From DUOA01 sp012839095 (GTDB taxonomy: Bacteria; Bacillota; Clostridia; Caldicoprobacterales; DTU083): a stretch of DNA of 64,000 nt. The position numbers and the translations under genes were made by a program. Positions within the stretch are counted from its first letter, which is position 1. Each line of letters begins with the position of its first letter. Below are positions 1 through 8,879 of this stretch, piece after piece. A model generated the notes under the pieces. The model saw only the letters and a program-made list of their open reading frames with translations, made no database searches and was not told where the DNA came from. The DNA lies in contig JBMNJE010000009.1 of the NCBI GenBank assembly GCA_050951505.1, positions 286,278 through 350,277 on the forward strand, written 5' to 3'.

Positions 1-291
1 CTGTTGTCGGGCAGGGGACCGGATATCAAAGTCAGAATAATCCCTGTAGGTTCCGTGTCCACAGATTTCAGTGATGAATTCATACAGGCAGGCATCAACC
101 AGACTAGACACAAAATCTACCTGGAACTTAAAACACAGGTGCGTATTATTGTTCCTTTGGGAAGCGATATAATCAATGTTTCCACCAGAGTGCCCATTAC
201 CGATACAATAATAGTTGGAGATGTGCCTGATTCCTATGTTAATGTGGATAATGAAGATCAAATGCTGAACCTGGTTCCCGATGGGGATTAA
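1..291 (+). CDS. yunB: Sporulation protein YunB, C-terminal part (cut by window edge)
   Basis: The reading frame is open from base 1 and ends with TAA at 289-291, so only the last ~96 codons are present. The text matches the C-terminal half of YunB, a sporulation protein expressed in the mother cell: GSVSTDFSDEFIQAGINQTR, then a hydrophobic VPLGSDI segment and the closing VPITDTIIVGDVPDSYVNVD. In the family this part follows one N-terminal membrane anchor, which here would lie upstream of the window. It is one of the signs that the organism forms endospores. The assignment rests on recognised family motifs. Confidence 0.72.
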   Translation: MLSGRGPDIKVRIIPVGSVSTDFSDEFIQAGINQTRHKIYLELKTQVRIIVPLGSDIINVSTRVPITDTIIVGDVPDSYVNVDNEDQMLNLVPDGD

Positions 292-375
292 CCTCCAGAC
301 ATCTCCCGTAGCTTTACAGCCCGTTTTTCATATGATATTATAGTACCAGTCAATTCTCTTTCAGGAGGTTTATAT

Positions 376-1119
376 ATGGCCGGTCATTCAAAATGGGCTA
401 ACATAAAACATAAAAAAGAAAAAACTGATGCACAGAGAGGAAAAATATTCACAAAAATAGGAAGGGAAATAGCGGTAGCTGTAAAAGAGGGCGGCGGCAG
501 CGACCCGAATGTCAATTCCCGGCTCAAGGATGTAATTGCAAAAGCCAGGGCAAACAATATGCCTAATGATAATATTATGCGAAGCATCAAGAGGGCAGCC
601 GGTGAAGGGGAGACTGTCCATTATGAGAACGTAACATATGAAGGGTACGGACCTAATGGGGTTGCCGTAATCGTAGAGGTTCTGACAGACAATCGAAACA
701 GAACAGCCAGTGAAATGAGATATATATTTGACAGAAACGGCGGAAGTCTGGGAGCAACCGGATGTGTTGCCTGGATGTTTGATCGCAAGGGCCTGCTTGT
801 TATAGAAAAAAGTAAAGTTTCGGATGAGGATGAGCTAATGCTGACAGCCATCGAGGCAGGTGCGGAAGATGTTGCCGAAGAATCTGAAGTATATGAAATA
901 TACACCAGTCCCACGGAGTTTTCATCGGTTCGTGAAGCCCTGGAGCAGGCAGGATATGCTTTTGCCTCAGCAGGCCTGGAAATGATTCCCCAGAATACCG
1001 TGCAAATGGATGAGGAACAGGCGCAAAAGGTGGTCAGACTCATCGACATGATGGAGGACAATGACGACGTACAAAATGTCTACCACAATGCTGATTTTCC
1101 GGATGATTTCATGCCATAA
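376..1119 (+). CDS. yebC: YebC/PmpR family protein (translation/transcription factor)
   Basis: This 247-residue protein is a full-length YebC/PmpR family member. It opens with the signature MAGHSKWANIKHKK and keeps the conserved block DNRNRTASEMRYIFDRNGG (residues ~115-133) and the VYEIYTSPTEF segment. Family members are cytosolic three-domain proteins. Some act as DNA-binding regulators; others help ribosomes through difficult proline-rich stretches. Which role applies here is not visible. An AGGAGG at ~364-369 supports the ATG at 376. It stands between yunB and a cell-wall amidase gene, all on the plus strand. Confidence 0.96.
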   Translation: MAGHSKWANIKHKKEKTDAQRGKIFTKIGREIAVAVKEGGGSDPNVNSRLKDVIAKARANNMPNDNIMRSIKRAAGEGETVHYENVTYEGYGPNGVAVIVEVLTDNRNRTASEMRYIFDRNGGSLGATGCVAWMFDRKGLLVIEKSKVSDEDELMLTAIEAGAEDVAEESEVYEIYTSPTEFSSVREALEQAGYAFASAGLEMIPQNTVQMDEEQAQKVVRLIDMMEDNDDVQNVYHNADFPDDFMP

Positions 1120-1218
1120 AGAGGTCTTAAACATAATCCGGCCATAATATGGCAGACTTGATTTGTTACCGGACAGAAACCTTCTGCATACTATAATATA
1201 AAATGCGGAGGGTTTTTT

Positions 1219-1776
1219 ATGTCTGACAGAAACAATATTAGCGATAGATTTAATGCTGATGCAAGGACTGTGAATGAAATACTTCTGCCTTATAATAGAG
1301 AAAAGGCAGTTGAATATGCGGATACATGGGCTCTGGGAAGAAATCCGGCATTTTATGATTACTCCAATCTGGGCGGCGACTGCACCAACTTTATATCCCA
1401 ATGCATATATGCCGGCTGCGGTATTATGAATTATACCAGGGATCTGGGCTGGTATTACAACAATGCCAACGACAAAGCTCCGGCCTGGACCGGTGTACCC
1501 TACCTCTACAATTTCCTGACGAGAAAAACTGGAGGTCCCGGACCGATTGGGCGGGAAATCCATGTATCCGATGCAGAGCCAGGTGATATAATTCAGCTGT
1601 CTTTTCGGGAAACGTCAGGATTCAGTCATTCCCTTATTATAGTAAAATGCGGTCAGCCGCCGTCTATAAGCAATATTTTCATAAATACACACAGCTATGA
1701 TCGAAAGGACTATGGGCTATCCAACTATTTCTGGACCAGAATACGGTTTATAAAGGTTATTGGTACAAGAACATAA
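1219..1776 (+). CDS. Putative amidase-domain (PF12671-type) protein
   Basis: The 185-residue product resembles the clostridial/bacillar putative amidase domain, an NlpC/P60-like papain fold thought to act on peptide or peptidoglycan amide bonds. The catalytic cysteine is expected in GGDCTNFISQC (Cys55) and the histidine in FSHSLIIV (His137), with a later NTHSYD block typical of the family. No signal peptide is seen, so it may be cytosolic or spore-associated. The start has GGAGGG at ~1207-1212. Family members often sit beside sporulation genes, which fits yunB and the BofC-like gene nearby. The substrate is unknown. Confidence 0.82.
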   Translation: MSDRNNISDRFNADARTVNEILLPYNREKAVEYADTWALGRNPAFYDYSNLGGDCTNFISQCIYAGCGIMNYTRDLGWYYNNANDKAPAWTGVPYLYNFLTRKTGGPGPIGREIHVSDAEPGDIIQLSFRETSGFSHSLIIVKCGQPPSISNIFINTHSYDRKDYGLSNYFWTRIRFIKVIGTRT

Positions 1777-2118
1777 GAAGATATCAGGAATAACACGAAG
1801 TATTATCAATACGTATCTATGCAAATTTCAAACATACCTTGTATAAGCACTATGTATAAATAAAATGAAAAAATATAAATGCGAATATTATGAATAGAAT
1901 TGTATCAATGTGCAAATGTCTGTAAACTCAGAATAAGCAGCGCTCAGTCACAACGTACAAGGGTATACTGAAATGGCAGATGCCGTGTCTTATACGTATT
2001 TCAATGCAGTCTGGCTTAAAGGAATTCGTATACTATGCATGAATAACACTGTGTATGTATAATGTGATAAAAAATGGAAACACTATTATTCGAAGGCTCT
2101 TTTATTGGAGGGATAATA
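1777..2118 (+). promoter_or_regulatory. AT-rich upstream region with -10 box and RBS-overlapping inverted repeat
   Basis: This ~340-base gap has no gene. A TATAAT lies at 2058-2063 without a good -35 match, so a sporulation sigma factor is possible but unproven. A perfect 11-base inverted repeat follows: AACACTATTAT at 2079-2089 and ATAATAGTGTT at 2113-2123. The right arm covers the GTG start of the next gene (2119), and the loop contains its GGAGGG ribosome binding site. Confidence 0.5.
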
Positions 2119-2745
2119 GTGTTTTTTCAAAAACACAAAAGAATACTTGTATTGGTTCCGGGATTGATATTAGCTTTGACTGTTGCTGTGTTTTCTTATG
2201 GATATTTAAAACGCCTTCCTGAAATATACGGACGTATCCATCAGATAAACAACAATGACAGGGAAGATGATCTTTCGAATGAACAGAAAGCGCTGCAATC
2301 TGATGAAACAGACCGGCAGGCTGTTTATACTGTCTATACCGATTTAATCGGCAAGGACTCCATAATGGTGCTGGAGCGTTATTATACCGGCTGCGGGCAT
2401 TATCTGATTGAAGAGCATCCAATGGAAAACAGATACATCGGTAAAAACAGGGAAGAGCTTGCACAGGCTTATCCAAACTGGACACTGAAACTGTTTACCC
2501 CTCAAAGGCTGGTGCTGCGGACTGAGATTGACAGCTATTGCCCCGATCATTACATGATAAAAGAGGAAAACGGTTTTCTGGTTATCTTCCGGCCGGATAA
2601 GGATACAGGAATTATGCTTATAGTGGAAGCGACCAACATACGATTGGAGCGGCTGGATTCCAGACTGCAGGAGCAACTTGCTCAGGGTATTGTTGTGGAT
2701 GGAATTGAAGGAGTAGAACTGTTTATGGAAAATCTGGAGAGCTAA
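2119..2745 (+). CDS. BofC-like membrane-anchored protein
   Basis: The product is ~208 residues from the GTG at 2119, which has GGAGGG at 2107-2112; an upstream ATG at 2074 lacks a ribosome binding site. Residues ~8-28 form one membrane segment (ILVLVPGLILALTVAVFSYG). The soluble part contains a YTGCGHYLIEE block and then a C-terminal domain (about residues 65-205) that looks like the BofC C-terminal domain. In Bacillus, BofC is secreted by the forespore and tunes SpoIVB-dependent sigma-K signalling. The similarity is pattern recognition only, so BofC-like is the safest name. Its start is embedded in an inverted repeat. Confidence 0.58.
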   Translation: MFFQKHKRILVLVPGLILALTVAVFSYGYLKRLPEIYGRIHQINNNDREDDLSNEQKALQSDETDRQAVYTVYTDLIGKDSIMVLERYYTGCGHYLIEEHPMENRYIGKNREELAQAYPNWTLKLFTPQRLVLRTEIDSYCPDHYMIKEENGFLVIFRPDKDTGIMLIVEATNIRLERLDSRLQEQLAQGIVVDGIEGVELFMENLES

Positions 2746-2826
2746 GGACACCATCAGGTATATTCAGTTTTTTTAGAAACCTATTCAGCTTATCTACTCT
2801 GTCCGGCAGTTCCTGATATAATTACA

Positions 2827-2855
2827 TTGCTTATCCGTCAAAAAAATAGTAAAAT
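2827..2855 (+). promoter_or_regulatory. Predicted sigma-A-type promoter of proBA
   Basis: TTGCTT (2827-2832), a 17-base spacer and TAAAAT (2850-2855) form a plausible housekeeping promoter. Transcription would start near 2862, so the stem-loop at 2872-2897 would lie at the very 5' end of the proBA message. Confidence 0.5.
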
Positions 2856-2871
2856 AGGGGCAAACAGTACA

Positions 2872-2897
2872 GGCTTCCGGTTCTTTAACCGGAAGCC
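2872..2897 (+). promoter_or_regulatory. Perfect 11-bp stem-loop in the proBA leader
   Basis: GGCTTCCGGTT (2872-2882) and AACCGGAAGCC (2887-2897) pair perfectly around a CTTT loop. No T-run follows, so it is not a plain terminator. It lies between the predicted promoter and the proB ribosome binding site (~2915-2921). It could protect the RNA 5' end or serve as a protein site. Confidence 0.6.
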
Positions 2898-2931
2898 GGA
2901 ATAGAACAGGGGTTCAGGGGGTACGATTTAT

Positions 2932-3750
2932 TTGACACAAACAAGGAGCAGAATAAAAGCTGCTGAAACAATAGTAGTAAAAGTAGGCACTACTACCATC
3001 ACATATCCCACCGGAAAGTTGAACCTCATGATCGTTGAAAAACTGGTGAGGGTGCTCTCAGATCTGAAAAATCAGGGCAAAAATGTAATTTTGGTCACTT
3101 CCGGGGCCATAGGAGTAGGCCGGGCAAAAATCGGCTATATGAAAAGGCCGGACAGCATTCCTGAAAAACAGGCACTGGCAGCAATAGGGCAGGTAAATCT
3201 CATGTATACCTACTCTAAGTTGTTTGGAGAATATGGTCATCTGACTTCGCAGGTGCTGCTGACAAAGGATGTTCTGGACGGCGGAGAAAGAGAGCACAAT
3301 GCTGTCAACACTTTTCAGAATTTGTTTAAGTTTAACAGCATTCCCATAGTAAATGAGAATGATACAATCTCCATTGAACAGATTCAATTCGGAGACAATG
3401 ATACCTTATCCGCTATTGTAGCAGTGCTGGTAAAAGCGGACTTACTTATACTTCTGTCGGATATTGACGGGCTGTATGATAAGGATCCCAATGGCCATAC
3501 AGATGCCGAGCTGATTCATGTGGTCTGCGGTATTACTGAAGAGATTCTAAAAGCCTCCGGAAGCAGTCACAGCGATCTGGGAACCGGCGGTATGAAAACG
3601 AAGGTCGCTGCAGCACAAATCTGTCATCAGCATGACATTCCTATGGTTATTGCAAACGGGGACGACCCCTATAATATTAACAGGGTGCTGGCGGGAGAGG
3701 AAGTTGGAACACTGTTCGTGCCCTGTCGGGAGGGTGTAATAAATGAGTGA
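2932..3750 (+). CDS. proB: Glutamate 5-kinase
   Basis: ProB phosphorylates glutamate with ATP, the first step of proline synthesis, in the cytosol. The 272-residue protein has the amino acid kinase fold: VVKVGTTTIT near the N-terminus, VTSGAIGVG (about residues 57-65), NENDTIS, and the GTGGMKTKVAAA motif near residue 220. It ends after the kinase domain, so this is the short form without the PUA domain found in E. coli ProB. The start is TTG at 2932 with a G-rich ribosome binding site at ~2915-2921. It overlaps proA by 8 bases, which suggests translational coupling. Confidence 0.96.
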   Translation: MTQTRSRIKAAETIVVKVGTTTITYPTGKLNLMIVEKLVRVLSDLKNQGKNVILVTSGAIGVGRAKIGYMKRPDSIPEKQALAAIGQVNLMYTYSKLFGEYGHLTSQVLLTKDVLDGGEREHNAVNTFQNLFKFNSIPIVNENDTISIEQIQFGDNDTLSAIVAVLVKADLLILLSDIDGLYDKDPNGHTDAELIHVVCGITEEILKASGSSHSDLGTGGMKTKVAAAQICHQHDIPMVIANGDDPYNINRVLAGEEVGTLFVPCREGVINE

Positions 3751-4990
3751 AGTATTAACCAAAGCTATCAATGCCAAAAATGCATCTGTACGTCTGTCAT
3801 CTCTCTCCACTGCAGTTAAGGATTCTGCCCTTGAGGCAATGGCAGAGGCTCTGGAAGACCGCATGGAATTGATCCTGGCAGAAAACCGGAAGGATGTAGA
3901 TGCTGCTATAGCTGCAGGCAGACCAAAGGCCTTTGTGGACAGGCTGACTCTCAATGAAAAGCGGGTACAGGCTATGGCCACAGGGCTTCGTCAAATCAGA
4001 GCCCTGCCCGATCCCATTGGTGAAGTTATCTCAGGATGGGTTCGTCCCAACGGATTGGAGATAGTTCAGCGAAGAGTGCCAATGGGTGTTGTCGGCATCA
4101 TATATGAATCCCGGCCTAATGTTACAGCTGATGGAATTGGCCTGTGCATAAAGACATCCAACTGCGTGGTTTTGAGAGGCGGCTCCGAAGCGCTGAATTC
4201 CAACCGGGCGATTGCCGGCATCATGGCTGAGGCAGCTTATGGAGCAGGTGTACCGGAGGGTGCCATCCAGCTTATCAGTAATACGGATCGAGGCAGTGTT
4301 ATAGAGCTGATGCAGCTAAGCGGCATAATTGACGTGCTCATTCCCAGGGGAGGTGCAGGTCTCATTAAAACGGTAGTGGAAAACTCTAAAGTACCGGTGA
4401 TCGAAACAGGAGAAGGAAATTGTCATGTATACGTGGATGGCGAATGCGATCCCGATATGGCTGTAAATATTGTAGTAAATGCAAAGACACAGAGACCCGG
4501 AGTCTGCAATGCAGCCGAGAAGCTGCTGATTGATAAAAAAGCTGCTTCACAACTCCTGCCTGTAATCGCTGAACAGCTGAGGAACAGGGGAGTTGAACTT
4601 AGGGGCTGTCCGGAAGCAGAAAAGCTTATTGATGGTTTGATTCCGGCTTCGGAGGAAGACTGGGGTACCGAATACCTGGATATGGTTATGGCCATCAAGG
4701 TTGTTGACGGAGTAGAGGAAGCTATTTCCCATATCCAAAAATACGGGACCAGGCATTCGGAGGCAATTGTAACCTCCAACTACAATAAGGGGCAGAAGTT
4801 CATTCAGGAGGTTGATGCAGCTGCAGTCTATGTCAACGCATCCACCCGATTCACTGATGGATTTGAGTATGGGTTTGGAGCAGAAATCGGAATAAGCACT
4901 CAAAAGCTGCATGCAAGAGGTCCTATGGGACTTAAGGAACTGACTACCATAAAATATGTCATACTGGGCAATGGTCAGATCAGAGAATAA
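3743..4990 (+). CDS. proA: Gamma-glutamyl phosphate reductase
   Basis: ProA reduces gamma-glutamyl phosphate to glutamate semialdehyde with NADPH, the step after ProB. The 415-residue length is standard for this aldehyde-dehydrogenase-like family. Visible signatures are RVPMGVVGIIYESRPNVT (about residues 111-128), the catalytic cysteine region NAKTQRPGVCNAAEKLL (near residue 255), and the C-terminal STRFTDGFEYGFGAEIGIST. The ATG lies inside the end of proB. A strong hairpin at 5050-5081 closes the unit. No proC is present nearby. Confidence 0.97.
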   Translation: MSEVLTKAINAKNASVRLSSLSTAVKDSALEAMAEALEDRMELILAENRKDVDAAIAAGRPKAFVDRLTLNEKRVQAMATGLRQIRALPDPIGEVISGWVRPNGLEIVQRRVPMGVVGIIYESRPNVTADGIGLCIKTSNCVVLRGGSEALNSNRAIAGIMAEAAYGAGVPEGAIQLISNTDRGSVIELMQLSGIIDVLIPRGGAGLIKTVVENSKVPVIETGEGNCHVYVDGECDPDMAVNIVVNAKTQRPGVCNAAEKLLIDKKAASQLLPVIAEQLRNRGVELRGCPEAEKLIDGLIPASEEDWGTEYLDMVMAIKVVDGVEEAISHIQKYGTRHSEAIVTSNYNKGQKFIQEVDAAAVYVNASTRFTDGFEYGFGAEIGISTQKLHARGPMGLKELTTIKYVILGNGQIRE

Positions 4991-5049
4991 TAAACCACTG
5001 GCTCTAAAAGCAGGTTAATCAATGTTAATCAATATGGTGAATGAATACA

Positions 5050-5081
5050 AACAACGGCAGAGGCGATTCTCTGCCGTTGTT
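5050..5081 (+). terminator. Stem-loop after proA
   Basis: A 13-bp perfect stem (AACAACGGCAGAG at 5050-5062 and its complement at 5069-5081, loop GCGATT) follows proA. Only a short T-poor tail follows, so it could end transcription or protect the message 3' end. Confidence 0.65.
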
Positions 5082-5100
5082 ACTTAGCCCGGATTGTCCA

Positions 5101-5129
5101 TTGACATCATTCCCCAAAAAGCATAATAT
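5101..5129 (+). promoter_or_regulatory. Predicted promoter of ruvCAB
   Basis: TTGACA at 5101-5106, a 17-base spacer and TAATAT at 5124-5129 make a good housekeeping promoter about 130 bases before ruvC. Confidence 0.55.
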
Positions 5130-5259
5130 TACTATAGCAGTAGTTTAGTAGAAATGCAGGTAAATTTGTTTTTTTATTTCACGAACAGCCGGGTTCGAAA
5201 CAAATAAATCAGCATTTTAATCGTAAACCAAGTGAGTTCTTCAGAATAAAGGTGATTTA

Positions 5260-5754
5260 GTGATCATTTTGGGAATAGATCCGGGCATGGCAACAATGGG
5301 CTATGGTGTAATAGAATCCAGCAATAACAGGACACGGGTATTGGAAAATGGAGTTGTAACTACGCCTTCTGAAATGGAAACTCCAAAGCGGCTGCTTAAT
5401 ATATTCAACTCAGTGGAAGCGTTGATTCAGAAATACTCTCCGGACGCTATGGCCTATGAGGAGTTGTTTTTTAATAAAAATGCAAAAACAGCATTGATTG
5501 TCGGACATGCCCGGGGAGTGGCAGTCCTGGCCGGTGCCAGACATGGAATTGATTTGTTTGAGTATACCCCCCTTCAGGTGAAGCAGGCGGTAGTTGGGTA
5601 TGGCCGGGCAGACAAACAGCAGGTACAGAACATGGTTAAGCTGCTTTTGAATCTGAAAGAAATACCGAAGCCTGATGATGCCGCCGACGCTTTGGCTGTT
5701 GCCATATGCCACCTGCACAGCTGGCAGTTTGGAAGAAGACTTGGAAGTCGATAA
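5260..5754 (+). CDS. ruvC: Crossover junction endodeoxyribonuclease RuvC
   Basis: RuvC cuts Holliday junctions symmetrically during recombination, with the RuvAB motor. The 164-residue length is typical. The four acidic catalytic residues are in place: Asp7 (LGIDPG), Glu67/68 (AYEELFFNKN), and Asp140 and Asp143 (DDAADALAVA). The start is GTG at 5260 with AAAGGTG just upstream. It begins a three-gene set ruvC-ruvA-ruvB, with 39 bases to ruvA. Confidence 0.97.
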   Translation: MIILGIDPGMATMGYGVIESSNNRTRVLENGVVTTPSEMETPKRLLNIFNSVEALIQKYSPDAMAYEELFFNKNAKTALIVGHARGVAVLAGARHGIDLFEYTPLQVKQAVVGYGRADKQQVQNMVKLLLNLKEIPKPDDAADALAVAICHLHSWQFGRRLGSR

Positions 5755-5793
5755 AACAATAAAGGATGAATCAACTGGTCGGGAGAGGAATAT

Positions 5794-6393
5794 ATGTACG
5801 CATACATATCTGGAATATTGGAAGAACTGGATAGTCAACGTGTAGTAATAGATGTCAATGGGATTGGATACTCTGTTTTTGTTCCGGGTTCAATTTTGCA
5901 AAGGCTGCCTTCGATAGGCGGAAGAATAAAGCTTTTCACTTATATGCACCTTCGTGAAGACTGTCAGGATCTTTACGGTTTTCTTGAAAAGGAGGAAAAA
6001 CAGTTTTTTGAAAAACTTATAACTGTGTCCGGAGTAGGCCCTAAGGCAGCTCTGGGCATGCTGTCTGCATTTTCCGTCCAGCAGCTGGCCATAGCCATTG
6101 TCACCGGAGATCGAAAAACCCTTTGCAATGCGCCTGGTATAGGCAGGAAAACAGCTGATCGGATAATTTTGGAGCTGCAGGATAAAATCGATAAAAATTC
6201 TATTGGTATTCCAAAATCCACTTCTTCACCAATCCATAAATGGACCGATGAACGGATGGAAGCCCTGGAAGCATTGCAGGCATTGGGTTATTCGTCTGCA
6301 GATGCTGAACAGGCATTGTCCGGGCTGGAAGAAAAGGACACTTCCACTTTAATAAGGCTGGCCCTGAAGAACCTGGATCACTTGGGAAGATAG
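5794..6393 (+). CDS. ruvA: Holliday junction DNA helicase subunit RuvA
   Basis: RuvA is the tetrameric junction-recognition subunit that loads the RuvB motor. The 199-residue protein opens with MYAYISGILEEL and the OB-fold (residues ~1-65). The tandem helix-hairpin-helix region follows (SGVGPKAALGML and APGIGRKTADRIILEL, about 78-125), then a linker and the C-terminal RuvB-binding domain (ALQALGYSSADAEQAL). GGGAGAGG precedes the ATG. It lies between ruvC and ruvB. Confidence 0.97.
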   Translation: MYAYISGILEELDSQRVVIDVNGIGYSVFVPGSILQRLPSIGGRIKLFTYMHLREDCQDLYGFLEKEEKQFFEKLITVSGVGPKAALGMLSAFSVQQLAIAIVTGDRKTLCNAPGIGRKTADRIILELQDKIDKNSIGIPKSTSSPIHKWTDERMEALEALQALGYSSADAEQALSGLEEKDTSTLIRLALKNLDHLGR

Positions 6394-6418
6394 CTGTTAA
6401 TGACAGGAGGAATTGGAT

Positions 6419-7441
6419 TTGCAGGAGCAGGAGGATCGCATTATTGCATCCAGAAGAATGTCGGAAGATCAGGAAATTGAATACAGTCTCAGGCCCAGAA
6501 GGATTAACGAATACATTGGTCAGGAGAAGGTCAAGGAGCAGATGATGATTTTTATTCAGGCTGCACTGGAGAGAGGGGAAGCTCTTGATCATGTCCTCCT
6601 GTACGGACCGCCAGGCCTGGGTAAAACTACATTGGCGAATATTATTGCTAATGAGCTGGGTGTCGGCATCAGGATCACCTCTGGTCCGGCAATAGAAAAA
6701 TCCGGGGATTTGGCTGCCATCCTGACCAATCTAGGGGAACAGGATGTTCTTTTTATTGATGAAATTCACAGGCTCAATCGAAGTGTGGAGGAGATTCTGT
6801 ATCCTGCCATGGAAGACTATGCTCTGGATATCATAATCGGAAAGGGTCCCAGTGCCCGCTCCATCAGGCTGGACCTGCCCAAGTTCACATTAATTGGAGC
6901 AACCACCCGTGCAGGCATGCTGACTTCACCCCTTCGGGACCGCTTTGGAGTCATCAGCCGCCTGGAATTGTATTCGCCTGATGAGCTGAAGGAAATTGTA
7001 GTCCGCTCAGCAGGAATTCTGGATATTGAAATTGATGATGAGGGTGCCTACGAAATAGCCAGGCGCTCAAGGGGCACTCCCCGTGTTACCAACCGGCTCT
7101 TAAGACGGGTAAGAGACTATGCTCAGATCAAGGCTGACGGGGTTATTACTCTTGATGTTGCCAGGGAAGCACTCAATATGCTGGAAGTGGATGATATGGG
7201 ACTGGATGATGTGGACAGAAGGCTTCTGGAGGCTATTGCCCTTAAATTTGACGGAGGACCTGTAGGACTGGACACCCTTGCTGCTTCCACCGGCGAGGAA
7301 AGCACAACCATTGAGGATGTCTGCGAGCCATACCTTCTTCAGATTGGATTTCTTGCGCGTACACCCAGGGGAAGGGTCATAACGCCTCTGGGCTACAAAC
7401 ATCTGAACCTGCCAACCACCAGGCAGGAAACGCTCCTGTAG
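6419..7441 (+). CDS. ruvB: Holliday junction branch migration ATPase RuvB
   Basis: RuvB is the AAA+ motor that drives branch migration with RuvA. Walker A is GPPGLGKTT and Walker B is LFIDEIHRLN, followed by sensor ATTRAGMLTSPLRDRFG and a C-terminal winged helix (GGPVGLDTLAAS). The product is ~340 residues, as usual. Two TTG codons could start it: 6413 lies only 2 bases after AGGAGG (6405-6410), while 6419 has the ideal 8-base spacing, so 6419 is preferred. Confidence 0.96.
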   Translation: MQEQEDRIIASRRMSEDQEIEYSLRPRRINEYIGQEKVKEQMMIFIQAALERGEALDHVLLYGPPGLGKTTLANIIANELGVGIRITSGPAIEKSGDLAAILTNLGEQDVLFIDEIHRLNRSVEEILYPAMEDYALDIIIGKGPSARSIRLDLPKFTLIGATTRAGMLTSPLRDRFGVISRLELYSPDELKEIVVRSAGILDIEIDDEGAYEIARRSRGTPRVTNRLLRRVRDYAQIKADGVITLDVAREALNMLEVDDMGLDDVDRRLLEAIALKFDGGPVGLDTLAASTGEESTTIEDVCEPYLLQIGFLARTPRGRVITPLGYKHLNLPTTRQETLL

Positions 7442-7594
7442 ACATTAACAATTAACATTGATGCTTGGAAAGAAAGGATTAAGCGGGTACAGAGCTGTTT
7501 CAATATAAAGACATAAATCAATCACAAGGGGAAATGATGAGATTAAGGCATCTGCCTTTTTACACCAGAAGTTCAACGGAATGGAGATGCGAAG

Positions 7595-8624
7595 TTGAAG
7601 GTTTCCGATTTTGACTATGAACTGCCGGAGGAGCTGATTGCACAGACTCCTTTGGATAAAAGGGACGAATCAAGGCTGTTGGTATACCATCGGAATTCAA
7701 AAGCTGCAGAACATTGTATATTCAGGAATATAGAAGATTTTTTGCTGCCAGGTGACTGCCTGGTTGTTAACGATACTAAGGTCATTCCTGCCAGACTCCT
7801 GGGCTAGCAGGGAGGATACCGGAGGCAGGATGGAATTTGTACTCCTCAGCCGGGAGAATGATGACACCTGGCGTGTTTTGGTAAAACCGGGCAGGAGAGC
7901 CAAAATCGGCTCACGCTTTCTTTTTGGTGATGGTTTGCTTAAGGCTGAGGTGTTAGATAAAACGGAAGAAGGAGGGCGCATCGTCCGCTTTTTTTTTGAC
8001 GGCGTATTTGAGGAAGTGTTGGACCAGGCAGGTATTATGCCGCTGCCGCCATACATTCACGAAGAACTGAAAGACAAGAATCGTTACCAGACGGTGTATG
8101 CCAGACACTCAGGATCTGCAGCAGCGCCTACAGCCGGCCTGCATTTTACACCTGAATTATTAAAGCGCCTAAAAGAAAAAGGAGTTAACTTTGCCAAGGT
8201 AACTCTTCATGTTGGCCTGGGTACTTTTCGGCCGGTAAAAGTCGAGAATATTCAGGAGCATATCATGCATAAGGAAAAATTCGAGGTATCCCGGGAGGCT
8301 GCAGAAGTAATCAATGAAGCAAAAAGATCAGGAAAGCGGATCATAGCAGTGGGCACCACTTCCCTGCGCACTTTGGAGTCCATTTCAGATGACAATGGTA
8401 TGATTCATGCAGGAAGCGGGGAAACGGGAATCTTTATTTACCCCGGCTACCGGTTTAAGGTAGTTGATGCTCTGATTACCAATTTCCACCTGCCCAGATC
8501 AACCTTATTGATGCTGGTAAGCGCTATGACGGGCAGGGAGGAGATTTTACAGGTGTATCAGGAGGCCATCGCCCGGAGATACCGCTTCTTCAGCTTCGGC
8601 GATGCCATGTTCATCACCGATTAG
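7595..8624 (+). pseudogene. queA: QueA (tRNA preQ1 ribosyltransferase-isomerase), frameshifted
   Basis: QueA transfers the ribosyl moiety of S-adenosylmethionine to preQ1 in tRNA to make epoxyqueuosine. The two halves are in different frames. The first (7595-7807) gives LPEELIAQTPLDKRDESRLL and NDTKVIPARLLG, then TAG. The second continues as SREDTGGRMEFVLL to HSGSAAAPTAGLHFT and TNFHLPRSTLLMLVSA. Removing one base near 7804-7807 joins them to a normal ~343-residue QueA. This is either a real single-base insertion or a sequencing error. tgt, acting in the same pathway, follows immediately. Confidence 0.9.
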
Positions 8625-8630
8625 GATTAG

Positions 8631-8879
8631 GGGGACGTTTCTCAATTTTTAGCTATGGGGACAGTTCTCAATTATTCAGTTTTGCTTGGTTGCCATGAAT
8701 GGGGACAGTTCTCAACTATTATGTTTTATTGTAACAATGGATACATTTTAAGCCCTTAAAAATGAAAACTGTCCCCGATAACACCCTAAAAATGAGAACT
8801 GTCCCCTATGACACCTCGATAACACCCTAAAAATGAGAACTGTCCCCGATGACAAAATGGGAATTTGAGAACTGTCCCC
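8631..8879. repeat. REP-like inverted repeat cluster (GGGGACAGTTCTCAA)
   Basis: Seven copies of one 13-15 base word fill the queA-tgt gap. Three read forward: 8631-8645 (variant GGGGACGTTTCTCAA), 8657-8671 and 8701-8715. Four are in reverse as (GAGAACT)GTCCCC: 8764-8776, 8794-8806, 8835-8847 and 8867-8879. The forward and reverse groups could pair into a large hairpin. Similar GGGGAC-type words form REP families linked to Y1 (RAYT) transposases in Clostridia; no such transposase is in this window. Confidence 0.85.
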
